From the NCBI GenBank assembly GCA_027627225.1, contig CM051032.1, positions 59,974,637 through 60,038,636 on the forward strand: a stretch of DNA of 64,000 bases, in the 5' to 3' direction. The stretch comes from Congeria kusceri. Lineage: Eukaryota; Mollusca; Bivalvia; Myida; Dreissenidae. This document shows positions 33,608 to 46,897 of the stretch, one piece after another. Each line of letters begins with the position of its first letter. Positions within the stretch are counted from its first letter, which is position 1. The notes beneath the pieces are model-generated. The model was not told the DNA's origin. It worked only from the letters and a program-made list of their open reading frames with translations, and did not search any database. The translations under genes were made by a program, and so were the position numbers.

Positions 33608-34708
33608 GTATTTACATAGTGTCACTGCATAATAACCATTCTTGTGAATAACTGTGATAAATTTGAAAAAGCATTATTGTTGTCCTAGGCTAAAAAACAA
33701 TCCTATATTTGTCGGGTCCTAAGTTTCTCAGGATTTATTTAAGTACTTTTTGAATATTATATTTTTATTTTGTTACATTTCCATTTTAAGGGTAACTTTC
33801 AAGTGTGAAACATTGTGAAACTTGCAAGAAAGGTGAAGTGCATTTCAAACCTATATTTTTTATTGCTAATAAATAAATATCAGTTGTTAGTTAATTTAGA
33901 TTGAATCATTTGCGTTGGCTTCATTACTTCAACAGTTATTCTGAAACAATATTTAAAGAAACAGGGATTAGGAAAACATTATTAAATCTATTTTAGTATG
34001 CAATAGCGTTTCAGTTAGTATGGAATTGTTTACTTAGTACAGAACTAAATAGTTTATGCGACCTAATACGGCTATGAAGGCTTTAATTATGTCAGACTTC
34101 AACTTGAATTGATGTCATACTTTGTGTTTTTATGCTGCGTTGTGAGTCATGACCAGCAAATAACTATGCATGGCACTGTGAACATGTGTAAAATAAACTG
34201 CCCGCCTAAAACATGAGTAAAATAAATGCACAGCAAATATTTTATTGTTTTAATGTTGTTGCTTTTCTAAATTCAGATTATTGAAACACAGGAACGAAGC
34301 TAAACAAAATCCAAGTGATTTGTCATTGTGGATGAGTGCGATGAATTTTTTTTTTAAGTTTGATTACATTTTCTTTGAAAATATTTTCTTTATAAAAAGT
34401 GCTAACAAAAATCTATTAATAATGTTATCATACAGATGTTTGCATGAATATTCATATATACTGTGTTGAGTTTCTGGAATAGTTTTATACCTGTTTGAAA
34501 TTGGTATTTTGTAACTGAATTTAGTACTTTCTGTTCCTTTTAAATAATATTATATATACTGGTACAAAGTGATTGTAAGTCAAAGTTCTAAAGCATAACA
34601 GTAGTTGATCGTTGATGCTCTGATGTAACAATAAAACAATATTTTAAAAAAGTGCAAACTTACTAGAAGAATAAATGTAACGTACACTATTTGTGTTGTG
34701 TTGTTTTA

Positions 34709-35400
34709 GCTCGACTTTTCGAAATATAGGTGAGCTTTCCTACTCGACATGGGCTGGTATTCAAAGCATGTTAAGTAATTTCTTAAATATTTTCACTTAA
34801 GTGCAAAATTTGAATGTATTATATTTCTTTACTTGAGTAAACAGACGCATATGTTGTTGATATTGCTCAAATAACACTTTCATACTGATGCTATTTTAAA
34901 GTGTCACTTAATGCTAAACTGTTTCTTTATGGAATTATACAGTTGAGGAAATTTCCAAATTTAAGGATGAGGATAACATTTAACTAAAGATGCTTCGTGA
35001 ATACCGGCCCTAGTGTCGGCGTCGGCGTCTGAAATTGGTACAGTTTATTTGCAAGTCTTGTAACTTGAAAACTCCATCTGTTATTCACTTGAAACTTGGA
35101 ATATACCTTTGTAATCATATCTAAAATCAAGTGCAACATTCCCCATAACTGTGTTTGATAATTTGACAAAGTTAGGCCCCTTTTTCTGGTTAAAGTTTAT
35201 ATTCAAGTCTTGAAACTTCAAAAAGTCAAGGTTATTCTCTTATAACTTCGCATATACCTTTGCCATCAACTCCAGCATCAGGTGCAGCATTCCCCATAAT
35301 TCTGTTTTCACAATTTTGTATTTTGGCATAGTTATGTCCCGGTTTGCATAGATTTTCAGATTTAATTTTTTATTCAAAAGTTTTAGAACTTCTGTAACAG
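34709..35400 (+). repeat. Dispersed bivalve-type repeat (AGCTCGACTTTTCGAAATAT / GTCGGCGTCGGCGTC)
   Basis: The start AGCTCGACTTTTCGAAATAT with AGGTGAGCT, the GTCGGCGTCGGCGTC tract and repeated CTTGAAACTT.. CCTTTG.CATCA segments recall a repeat common in bivalve sequence (from memory). Two degenerate sub-units of roughly 190 bp can be seen at 35035-35215 and 35190-35370, both with CATTCCCCATAA. A further fragment with the same motifs is at about 36575-36690. Confidence 0.6.
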
Positions 35401-35603
35401 GGCGATATTATCTCCCTTTAAGATAGATCTATTACCTCCCTGTAAAATGATTTATTATCTGTACAGTACATATTTCTTCATTATAATATTGTCTATTAAC
35501 AATATTGTACCTAATATCATTTGACTTAGTTTCACATTGTATTTTGTTATATTATATGAAGTTTATATAATTCCATATATAATCGTTTTCAGATTATGTC
35601 ATG

Positions 35604-36313
35604 TAGAGGTCAGGCTGTCCGCCTCGCGCAGTGGTTGGTACACTCGCTTCTCATCTAGGCGTCCCAGGTTCGCTTCCCAGTCCTGGCGCATGTGAGTTTG
35701 GTTGGTGGTCAACATATCAGACAGGTGGGGTTTCCTCCGGGTACATCGGTTTCCCCCCACAGCACAAGACCACACCAAAATTAAAATATCTTTCAGTAAA
35801 ATAAATAGCTGGAAATTGCAGCTATGATTCAATATTCGTCCCAACTTTCGTGAGTCTCTAGTAAATTAATTAGGTAGGAGTGCTGGGACACACTCCGGGT
35901 CCTCACATAATGCAGCCTCAGGCGCGGAAGGACCTCATAAACTTCGAAATACACACACACAATCATGTAGAGGTCCGGCTAGCGCAGTGGTAGGTACACT
36001 CGCTTCTCATCTAGGCGTCCCAGGTTCGCTTCCCAGTCCCGGCGCATGTTAGTTTGGTTGGTGGTCACCATACCGGACAGGTGGGGTTTCTTCCGGGTAC
36101 TCCGGTTTCACCACACAGCACGAGATCACACCAAAATTAAAATGTCTTTTAGTAAAAATAAATAGCTGGAAATTGCAGCTATGATTCAAAATTCGTTCCA
36201 ACGTTCGTGAGTCTCTAGTAAGATATTAGATAGGAGTGCTGAGCACCCCGGGTCCTCACATAATGCAGCCTCAGGCGCGGAAGGACCTCATAAACTTCGA
36301 AATACACACACAT
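35604..36313 (+). mobile_element. Two tandem copies of a tRNA-derived SINE
   Basis: Units of about 355 bp start near 35604 and 35967, each at TCATGTAGAGGTC. Each has a tRNA-like head (A-box-like GCGCAGTGGT.GGTA; B-box-like CCCAGGTTCGCTTCCC), a shared body and the same end (ACCTCATAAACTTCGAAATA then a short CA run). The first copy carries an extra GTCCGCCTC segment in its head. Same orientation; the repeated TCATGTAGAGG could be a target duplication from insertion of one copy beside the other. Confidence 0.85.
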
Positions 36314-36689
36314 TTATTGCAGGTCGGCCTTCCCACCTGTTAGGCAAGGTAATGGGGTTGATCCCTATGACTAGGTCTTGCAGATGGTAAGCATTTGGCC
36401 TTTGATGCTCTGACTAGTAGAGCTTAATTTAATATTTGGTTGATAATAGAATTTCGCTACAACTGAATAAACTAATATATTTGAACGACCATATGCTGTA
36501 GTCTTTTTATTACAACCTTCTTTAAGGTGAACTTCGAACCTTGGGCATAATAAAACAACGCTACTACACTTCAAAACTTGATGGGTTTTCACTTGAAACT
36601 TGGACTGCACCTTTGTCATCAACTGCAGCATCATGTGTCACAATCCACATAACCCCGTTTTGTATTTTGACAGTTATGCCCCCTTTTTA

Positions 36690-36870
36690 CATAGATCATC
36701 TCTATCACCACCATCACTTTCATCACAATGGTCATAATAATCAACATCATCATGACCATTATTAGCAGCAGCAGCATCGCCATGATCATCATAGTCATCG
36801 TTATCCTCATCTTCATCATCACTATCACTTTCAGCATCAGTATCAACATCATCGTGAGCATCATCATCAA
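36690..36870. repeat. Imperfect (ATC)n low-complexity tract
   Basis: Mostly CATCAT, CATCAC and ATCATC with interruptions. It produces His-rich plus-strand and Met/Ile-rich minus-strand frames that are not genes. Confidence 0.85.
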
Positions 36871-39800
36871 ATGTTTGAGATGTTTTGGCTAGGTGAATGA
36901 GAGAAACAGTATTGTCCGTGTGTCAATGTTGCAAACCGCAATGTACAAATCTGTTTTGTGCTGAACGCTTTATTCCTACCTTCAATTTGATTACGAAACT
37001 GAATAGAACTTTGCCAGTAGCTTTATGTAAAATTTAAAGTCATGACTCTGACACGGGTTAAAATCCAAACGCAATATTACTTTTTTTTCCATATTTATCG
37101 GGTACATATAACTATCTCAAATGAAATATTTACTTTGTTTTAAATCGATTATATGGCTACGAATACAAATTAATTGTTTCCTTAAAGGTTCTCGACAAAA
37201 TATGTCATGTTTATTTTTGCAGTTTTATTATGTGATATACGTGTACTGTGTTTTCAATCAAGTGAAATAAAGTGCACACCTTTCTACTTGTTTTCTTCAT
37301 TGTAAGCAGTATTCAGGACGCAGGCCCTAAAATTAGACAGTATTCAGTATGCAAGGGGAGATGGGGGCTGACACCCTCATACTATTTATATGACGGCGGC
37401 TGTAATTATATATATATATATTTTTTTTTTATTTTTTAACAACAGCAACAAACGAAACACCCGTATGACTAACTGGTCCGTTATGACTTCAGATTTCTTT
37501 TCTACAATACTAACTTTCTTCATGAATAGTTACCTTATCAAAATCAGACCAGAAATAACACTTTTGTTGACACAGCAACAACACTTATTTACAAACAGAA
37601 TAAATAAACGCCTCAATCTGGTCGTCCACATGTCTCATACTGCAATCACAGAGGAACAGACATGTGCAATTTACAACTGTGCATAGTGCTATAAAGTTAA
37701 TATGACAACAGCATTTTGAATAATGAAAAAGACACATAGCACCAATCGTTGTTAAGCAACAACAACAGAAGACTATGAATACTAAAATTTTAGATTCTTC
37801 ATTTTATTGAAGATATATTAAAATGCCAAGGTGTTCATAATTCTGTTATATAATATAATGTATCGCAAAATCAATTATATTTCAGGCGATACAACTGCAC
37901 TTTAAACATCTAAATCAATTTGTTCAGTGAAACCTAGTAATAACAACACTGTAACAATATCTTACCAATGGGTGTTTAAAACTTTTTATTCAAATTTGTT
38001 TCATAATAGACAGCCTTAGCTAAAGGTAAATATTTTCATTGATATCTCCACGTGACATATTAATGACATATGATACAAAGATTTGAAATAAAAAGAGCTT
38101 CAAAGGCATATGTAAAAACACTTTAAACATGTAGTGAACCACATATATTTTGTCAATTATAACAATTCAAGTTAACACCGTCCAACTTGAAAACCCAATG
38201 TTATGTAAATATAACTAACAATTTTGTAAACTTGCATCTACTTATTGTTCAAAATCAAGTATCTTCTTCTACTGAGAAGTTCTACAAAGTTATCTTAGAA
38301 GAAAATCTGTTATATAACATATTCTAATATGATTATCGTTGGATTTTCTATAGACAAATACAATTTAAATTTGTTAAACTACCCAATAAACAACGCAAAA
38401 AGTAGTATCAATTCTGAGCGGAACATAGTAAAATGGAGTTCTCATTACAATTGCAAAAATAGTAATAAATTATGTTAGATTCGAAATAATTTTCGTATTA
38501 TCATTGTTTATTGGCATTATCTTTGACTTAATAGTTAACATGATTGTGTTAAGAACTTGTTTAGATCTGAATTTCACTTGTGCAGCATTCTGTAGGACCA
38601 CTAAACGTTCTAACGCATTAACCGCCAAAATTTGACTTAAATATAACACAGAGTTACAGTTTTAGTATTTGCGTTAAATTAGCCATTGCAGCACGTGCAA
38701 GATTTTGAAGCCACATTTTAAACTGTGTTTTTAGCCGGATTTTTCAACGAAAAAAATCAGCTTATAGATTAGCGAAAACAAATACGCTGGCTCAGCCTGA
38801 CAAATACGCTGCCTCAGCCTGAGTTCAAGTTTAACTTTTCAATAAAAGTAAAACATATTCAGTTAATTTCACAGTTTTAAGTAGATTTTTCTAAAAGGTA
38901 ACAAATCATGCGACTTCGAAAATATACATAAATAGATCAGCTCAGTCAGAAATATACCAAAACGCATAGTGCTTTTGATGCAGCGACCAGTCAAGTATTT
39001 TGGGAGTAACAATTATTTGAGCAATGCTAATCTCAATACAAGGTAAAACAAAGGCAAAGACCTTTAAATAAACATACAGATTGTAAATCCAGAAGTTTAC
39101 TTATGCACGTTCGAGTTCGATTCATGGGTAGAACCAGTACCTGATGTCTTTTGAGAAAGATCATTTCTCGATTTAAATATTCCCCGAGTAGAGAACTCGC
39201 GTTCTCCCTGTCGCATTTCGGACTCAATAAAACAACGCGATTTTGTTTTATCGTAATTATTAGTCTTAACAATTTAACAACCATTCTTATTTGTTGCATT
39301 GCAATGGAATTTATAAATAGGAGGAACAGTGAAAGAAGAATACTACAACTTGCAGCGTGTAAAGATGCAAACACATATTTGCGTTATTTTACGCTGTAAA
39401 CTTGCAGTAAACTTAATAAAATAACTCAAGCGAGAACAAAATGTACTTTCGTGTAGAGTAATGACCCAATTATATAAATAAGTTTTAAGGAACATGCTCC
39501 CCTATACGTAACCGCTGCCAGATCGCAAACAAACCGAAACACATCCGGACGCTACACAACTTTAACGCTTCGACCGAATGCAAGGTTGGATCGTGTATAT
39601 GAGTACAAGGAAAGCATAATCAACTGGACCGATTCAGAGCATTCATAAACACTAATATTGTACCTCACATAAATATGTATGTTATCTATATGAACGTTTT
39701 AGGTCCGCACAGTACGATAGAGACACTCAAAGAATCAATTCATTGATTTTATTGATAATACAGTTGAATATACTGTTATCAATCACAAACTTAAAGCATT

Positions 39801-40040
39801 GAAACAAAACTCCAACCTTTGATATAAACGTAATTATAAAATATGTAATCAAAGATCATGTTGTTTTCTTGCGCTACATAATGCAGAAATGATTTATTTG
39901 TTAGATGTTCTGGATGACTACTAACTTTGAGAGTTCAACCATTTGTTTCAGACTGTGTACAGTTAAACTCATATTTTGTACACTGGATAATACGCAGTAT
40001 GTACATGTTTGGTATAATATAAGAAATATAAAACCCAAAG

Positions 40041-40167
40041 TCGGGCCCAATTGCATTATAGTGACACTCCAGGCAGCCACAAATTGTATGTGGAGCTCAG
40101 CCTTCGGCTAAGGTCAACATTCAGTTTGTGGCTGTCTGGCTGGTCACAATATTGCCCAAGGGCTCTT
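40041..40167. mobile_element. Hairpin element, about 127 bp
   Basis: GGGCCCAATTGCATTATAGT, then CAGGCAGCCACAAATTG, pairs with CAGTTTGTGGCTGTCTGGCT, then CAATATTGCCCAAGGGC. The loop holds GAGCTCAGCCTTCGGCTAAG. Imperfect foldback; either a MITE or an RNA-level hairpin source. Confidence 0.65.
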
Positions 40168-41379
40168 AGTAGGGTTTCTATTTCTCAAAAATTATAAGAT
40201 TACGATACTAATACAAAATACTAATTCTGGTAATTCGATGTTTGTGGAATTTATTTGATTCTCACAAAACATATTGTCGATAAGCGTAAAAGGTAGCAAC
40301 TGTTCTTCACAAGAAATACAGATGTATATATCGCGTACGTATTTGAGATAATAAGTCGTTATTAAGTATGTATCCAAATATTAAATTAATTTCGGAGGTA
40401 CTTATACTAATTCCTAAGTAGAGATCTACCACATTATAGATTTAACCTGATTTAACATATATTTCCCAGCCACCACATATAAGGTATGTGAATTGTATTC
40501 AATTATATAACACGAACATAATTATATATGCATGGTGCACTTTAGCTTATTTGCACCAATGTCAAAGTTCAATGTGACATACTAGAAATTATATGTTGAA
40601 AATATACTCATCCCCTCCACATACTGAAGCCCCCAGTGAAGTTTCATTGAATCACTGCCTGTTATTGCAGGGAAATAACATGTGGAAACGGGTTACCACA
40701 GAATCTACCACCAGATCACTTTGTTTCAAGAAAAATAAAAAATAAATAAAAAATAAAATTGTACAAAATAACAATAAATGCAAAATCTCTTAATGCGTGT
40801 ATGACAAGAATGATATGTGTGATCCATGGCAGTCGTTGCACACTTGAAAATGGTTAGTCGTAAGAAATCAGATCGGCGAAATACGTCACAGCATAAATAT
40901 TTTTTACAATGATTTCAATTTATAAAAATCCTGCAGTCGTCATTTTTGTAAATTATTTACCGAAACTTCAACGATTCATCTTTTACCAGTCCTATTGGTA
41001 ATGACATTCGCCAATTTCTGAAAAAGTACCGTTAAAAGCAGAACGTCGTACACATTCGGAGTCATGCTTACTGTTTACAATATTTTTACTCCACCGGACC
41101 ATCTCGGAAGTCACCACCGGACATTTTTCGTAACACCTCCAAATCAGGTGGTCCTAGCCGTGTACATGTGTTGTTTTATTTTAAACGAACCATTTAAGCA
41201 CCTTTCAATTACATGCACATCCAATACCTTTATTATTTTTTATTACGTTTCATAACCCGTAGGTTGTCCGCCGCTTTGTCCTTTCGTCTAAATTACATTT
41301 CTACTGCCATTCAAATTCTCCGGTTGTCAAATGCATTTTCCTTGGATTTTAAAATTACTTGACACAAATGCTTGCAGCA

Positions 41380-41920
41380 ATTAGATGATGTATAGTGTTC
41401 ATGAATCTGGTCTTTAGGTCAAATATCAAGGTAACACCTATAGGTCAAAGGTCAAAATTGGGGACTTTGCTTGTCTGTACTTTAGATTGGCATGGTTATT
41501 AAAACTGCTTGACACAAATGTTAATCTCAATGAGATTGCATGAAGCGCACGTAATCCAGGTACCTAGGTCAAAGGTCAAGGGCACACTTGGAGGTTAAAG
41601 GTCAAAGCTGGCTTTTTGATTGTCCGGGCTATACCTTGGCCACAGATTGAGAGATTTTCTAATTACTTTGCACAAATGTTTTCCTAAATAAGATGGGATT
41701 TAAACTTTGATGAACCAGGACAGTATATCAAACCCAACTTCACACTTAAAGGTCATACGTCAAGATTGGCTGTTTGCTAGTCTGGCTTTATAACATAGCC
41801 ATAAATAGATGGATTTTAAAATCACTTTACACGTGTGTTTGCCTCAAAAAGAGGCGTAATGAATCAGGTTCATAGGGTTAAAGATCAAGGCCACAATAAG
41901 AGGCCAAAGCGGTATCGAAA
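41380..41920 (+). repeat. Degenerate tandem repeat carrying AGGTCAAAGGTCA direct repeats
   Basis: About four diverged units of 120-170 bp share ACTT.ACACAAATG..., a GGTCAAGG..CAC segment and TTGGCTGTTTG-like text. Perfect AGGTCAAAGGTCA lies at 41442-41454 and 41566-41578, with an AGGTTAAAGGTCA at 41592-41604. This resembles a dispersed repeat I know from bivalve genomes. AGGTCA direct repeats spaced by one (DR1) are also the recognition form for RXR/HNF4-type nuclear receptors. Confidence 0.7.
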
Positions 41921-44900
41921 AGCGTCCATAGGTTCTACCGAAGATCATCCATATGATCTACCGATATTCTTTTTTTTATTATTTTAGTTTGTCATTTAAA
42001 TTTCTTTTTTTAAATTTAGATTGTATGTCAAAACATGATTTATGAAGTTATTCCAGAAACTGAAAAGCGGGCAAGCTGTGGCGTTATACATGCACTATAA
42101 ATTTATGACAGTTGGTAAGAGATTGTTCTTTCAACTTTAACATGCGAAATTATTACTCAACACCAAATTTGTTAATACAGACCGGCATAAAGCACTAATA
42201 TTCTGAAGACTTGGTCATTACAGACTTATTGAAACCTACAAAGCGCACACAGATTATAAATCAAGATATACTTCTGCAATGTTACAGCTGCTGTTTGGAT
42301 ATATTATTTTGTTCGGTTGAAAGGTATTGGCAAATTCCCACTGACTGGTCCGCTGAACACATATTTGGTTGAAATGGAAACTTGGCCTCATATCCATTGC
42401 TTTAAATGATTTGTTAAAAATATATTCAAATATGTTGACGTCAGGTATGATTTAAGCCAACCTAGAACAACATTGCTCAAAACAATTTCTAAACAAGGAG
42501 ATTTTATATTTTAAATATTTGTTTTGAGTTTGAAGTTTTATTAAAAGTATTATCTTGTTGAAGGGTGCATTGGTTGTACATGCACAGTGCGTCAGTTACC
42601 TAATGTGCCATTGTAAAACGTTTTTCATCCAATACAAACTAAAACATATATTACATTTAATGTTCACAAGAAATGTCTGTCATTTTAAATTGTTCATTTA
42701 TAATTCTTCTTTTTGTTATTCTGACTTGAGTTGAACGAAAACTTTCTTTTGAATAACAGTTTTGTGTTATTTTAATTGACAAACATGATCTGAAACAGTG
42801 TCTGACAATTTTCCACCATATACAAATATTGCGAGTTGGGCGCACACACTATTACATTATTATTTAAAGATGGAAAATAATATGATTGCCAAGATCATGT
42901 TGTTTGATGGATAATTATGTTTCTTTGTAAGCATATGAGTTTTAAGTTTCCACGAAAAACATGAAATATGTTGAGAGAGTTATTAGTAATTTTCGATCGC
43001 CTTACATTTCTTCAACGTGCCTGCAGTTATCCTTAAAGTCGTAAAACAAAACAAAACATGAATGTATTATGTTTACTTCTTTATGTATCGTCTGACAATT
43101 ATCCACCGAAAACATCCACCTATCGCATTAAATACACGTTTTAATTTAATTTGCTAATTAAATAAATCAATTTACAATCGCGATTCCAGAAGTATTAAAA
43201 TAAAAACACATAATAGCATCATAAGGAAATATTAACTATTAACATCAAAGACAATCTTACAACAGAAGATCAAAAATAAAGGCTATGATAATAAATCAAT
43301 CACATTAGGCACGGATACAATTTACAATAAATTCAAAATTTAGCTATTATTACGGACATATACTAAACGTTAAAAATATATGTATTTAAAAAAAAAATGT
43401 TTAGGCATCCTTAGAAAAAAATTCCAATTATTTAGGCCTTGTTTGTTTGGGGCATTTCCTGTTTACGTTTTCACCATTCAGAATATCGGAGATAATTAGA
43501 TCGCTGTCAATTGTCATCATGATTGTTCTTATGACTCCGACGTTGAGAGTTCGATACCCACTCTGTGTTTTCGTTTTTCCACGCTGTTTTGTTTATTTGT
43601 TTTAATCACACATCTCATAATGTAGTAAATTATTAATACTTTTTAATACATACGCCTTTGTATTGTCCATTTCTATAAAATAATAAAATTATCCTATTTA
43701 TATATAAGGTCATCGGGATCTTATATTTATATATAAGGTCAAACGTCTATATGTAATGTTAAGTAAGACTGTTGAAACAATCCAGATTACATTAAAATAT
43801 TTGGTAGAAACTTATAAATTTCGATTCAACCAAACTAATCGTTTAGCAGCTTTAACATATCTACTGATAGATTGTTATTACACTATATAGTATTTTTAAT
43901 TATCATGTCAATCTATATGTAAACTCTTTTGTCCCGTTCGTATATGTTTGTATGTGTATGTTTTTGTGTTTTTTGTCATACAGTTCTTATGAACTAGTAT
44001 TGTTGTTATGTTAATGGCAATAAACACTGCTTACTTGATGGAAATACGTAGCATTAATAAATAAACCGATGTCTCAAATACAGTTCATGTATGCGCATAT
44101 GTTAAATGGTGTAACTTTTTTGTAGCTCTAGATTCGCGCATACTTCACTAGCATTGCATAACTAATTGGGCCAGTTGCTCTTCTGTTAAACGAGATTTTT
44201 CTCCTCCCATTTCGAAGACAAGAGTTTGCAAGATGCCAACCCCACTCACCCCTCGTTTGATGTCACTGGAATTGACTTTTCTTACAGCATGCACTGACAT
44301 ATCGTGGTAACACGGGAGACAAAAGCTTACTTCTGCCTTTTCACATGCGTGTTAATAGGAGATGTGCATCTGTAGGGCGTATCCAACTGTTCCGAAAACG
44401 CATTCATGCAATGCTTCAGGACAACTGCTAAAAATTCACTGCCGTCGCTAGAAGTCTAAGGGGATTGTATCAAATGCATGCTGTACAAGATGCCTTAACC
44501 ATGCAAGAGACGGAAAAAGTACCGTGATTTGATGGCTGGTGGGTACGTCTCATCAGACTGACTAAGACAACAGACATCAAAATCTCTCAATGCAATTAAC
44601 GCTATAAATTATTAACGATTTGGGTCAATGTGTGAACCAGTTAGTACTTTACCATAAAAGGGTGTCTTGTAAGTAGCTTACAAGTAAGATATTATTGTAT
44701 TAATAAGACCTTGCCCTCGAACATTTGCCACTCAAAAACCGGTCCTGAACAAAAATATTATGATTTTTCAATATAAAAATCACTGAAATTTCTATTTTTA
44801 AATAATATTTTGGTTGCGACTTAGATTGCAGAAATTGATAATCATATACCTTTATAAAAAGGCGCTACAATTAATAAGATAGTCATTGTCCCCTGTTGTT

Positions 44901-45319
44901 ATTACTTTGTCTAATGCCTCAGTCACATTTCCGGCCGGTGACCGTAGACCGGTGGTAATCGATGGCGTGAGCGATGCCCCAACATCGGTCCTCATCGGCC
45001 ATGTAGTCCTTAACACATCTATCACAGCGACAGGCATCGTACGGAGGCCGTGCATACCCCCGCCGATGATCGTACGGCGAGTGACTCCAGAGGGAAACAT
45101 TTTTTGATCGTCGTGGTACCGATTACCGGCCGGACATCGACCGGACATCGGACAGTCTTCATCGATCATCCTACAATGCTCGGCCGGTGACCGGACGGTG
45201 AATCGGACATCGTACAATTATTGGCCGGCCATCTTACAGACATTGTAGGATGCCCGGGTGATGGTCGGCCGAAGTAACTTCAACTCCCGTGGCCGATGGC
45301 GATTCTTTCGGACAAGTAG

Positions 45320-45326
45320 TATAAAA
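45320..45326 (+). promoter_or_regulatory. TATA box of the Harbinger nuclease gene
   Basis: TATAAAA lies 41 bp upstream of the ATG at 45361, just inside the GC-rich subterminal region. Confidence 0.6.
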
Positions 45327-45360
45327 TGACCATCCTACCTAGCATGGTCAATCAACCACA

Positions 45361-46778
45361 ATGGCTTTGGCACCGAGACATCTGAGATTGGCCATGTTGC
45401 AGCAACAACTCGCACAAGCCCGGCTTCAACATGACGTTATCTTGGTGGCGTTGTTGGAAGAAAGTAGAACGAGAGCGGCAAAGAGCCCCAAGACGAAGAA
45501 GGTGGTGGGTCCGAGACTGGATCTTGAGAAGATCCCTGTTTGGGCAATACGAAACTCTTATGAGGGAGATTGAGGCGGAGCATTCGTCAGACTTCAAGTC
45601 TTTCCTCCGCATGCAGCCGGAGATGTTCTACGAGCTTCTGGCACGAGTGGGGCCACGCATCGCCAAGAAGACAACGTAAGTTTACCTGAACTTGTGGTGA
45701 ATTTACTTCAAATTGTTCAAACACATATGTTCCAAATCTATTTTATACTGCAAGATGTTAATGGTATTTTTTCTCCTTTTTATGCTTCAGGCAGAGGACT
45801 CCCTTGGCACCTGGTCTCAAGTTGGCGATCACGTTCCGCTTCCTGGCCACTGGCGCCAGTTACCACGACCTGGCCTTCGCGTTTCGAGTCCCCCACAACA
45901 CTATCTCGCTGTTTATACCGGGGGTCTGCCACGCCATCTTCGAAGAATACCAGGCTGAGGTGTGGGAGACTCCGTCGACCGAAGACGCCTGGCGGGAAGT
46001 GGCACAGCAGTTCCAGGACAAGTGGAACTTCCCTCATTGCTGCGGGGCCTTGGACGGCAAACATATCGCCATTAAGAAGCCGCCAAATAGCGGCACGCTG
46101 TACTACAACTTCAAGGGGTTCTTCTCTACGGTGATGCTTGCGCTTGTGGACGCTGACTACAAGTTCCTCTGGGTCGACGTGGGAGCCAACGGTGCATCAT
46201 CAGACGCGGGCATCTTCAACCGCTCGCGGCTGGAGCCCGCGCTAAGCCAGGGCACTCTCGGTCTCCCCCCGCCGGACCCGCTGCCCAACGACGACCAAGA
46301 CACTCCATACTTCATTGTTGGGGATGACGCTTTCCCTCTCCGCACGTACCTGATGAAGCCGTACTCGCACCGCTACTTGTCAAAGCAGGAGAGGATCTGC
46401 AACTACAGGTTTTCTCGAGGGCGCCGCGTCGTGGAGAACGCGTTTGGGATCCTGGCCAACCGATTTAGATGCCTGCTGACCACCATGAGACTGAGGCCGG
46501 CGAACGTTAGGCATGTGGCAAAGGCGTGTCTAACCCTCCACAACATAATGAGGAGACGCTACCCACGGCTCCAGAATGCAGATCTCGACCACGAGGACGA
46601 CCAGGGTCAACTCCTCCCAGGGGCTTGGAGAGACAACGCTTTCATGCAAGACGTGCAGGAAGCAGGCCGCGGACCAAGGACCACTGCGGCTGGCAAGGAG
46701 CAGAGGGCCTATCTCAAGAATTACTTTAATAGTCCTGCAGGAAGTGTCCCCTGGCAGGATTTTGCCATAGACAATTGA
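45361..46778 (+). CDS. PIF/Harbinger transposase (HARBI1-like DDE nuclease), apparent N-terminal frameshift
   Basis: This nuclease cuts and joins the element's ends with help from the partner protein. The body is exon 1 to 45675 (frame through RRRRWWVRDW and FLRMQPEMFYELLARVGPRI), intron 45676-45790 (GT-AG), then exon 2 45791-46778. Counting from the Met at 45804, the DDE_Tnp_4 catalytic residues are D84 (GALDGKHI), D134 (GASSDAGIF) and E211 (VVENAFGILANRF). FRFLATGASYHDLAFAFRVP is the helix-turn-helix region. The natural start appears to be ATG 45361, whose frame gives LRLAMLQQQLAQARLQHDVI and LVALLEE, but this frame ends at a stop and differs by one base from the frame used by RRRRWW. A single-base change near 45460-45480 is the simplest explanation, or a sequence error. 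The alternative is a start at ATG 45431. A polyadenylation signal is at 46892. Confidence 0.88.
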
Positions 46779-46891
46779 CATTTGTATTACATTTATGCTT
46801 GTGATAGACAATTTACTCATTCATATCTTTGCCTTCTCACATGTTTATAAATATGTTGTTTGTAAGATTTGATGAAGATGTTTTTACATTG

Positions 46892-46897
46892 AATAAA
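46892..46897 (+). terminator. Polyadenylation signal, Harbinger nuclease gene
   Basis: AATAAA lies 114 nt after the stop at 46776-46778. The interval to the next gene's end (46900-47370) is AT-rich and holds several GACCTTTAATTATTTG-like repeats, nothing coding. Confidence 0.55.

Larger units (their letters stand above)
36871..44914. other. Gene-free stretch with scattered repeats
   Basis: I see no exon with recognisable homology on either strand. The longest open frames are about 100 codons and look random. Contents noted: an AT/poly-T run at 37411-37434, a foldback at 40041-40167, AGGTCA-rich tandem units at 41380-41920 and tRNA-B-box-like fragments near 39112 and 43547. The rest is unremarkable AT-rich DNA. 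Confidence 0.6.

Noticed and set aside
36541..36870. His-rich plus frame and Met/Ile-rich minus frame
   Set aside because: Both derive from the imperfect ATC repeat.
44852..45217. 121-codon minus frame at the left end of the Harbinger element
   Set aside because: It arises from the GC-rich subterminal repeats and has no homology.
45780..46820. Minus-strand and alternate-frame ORFs across the nuclease gene
   Set aside because: Shadows of the GC-rich DDE nuclease exon.
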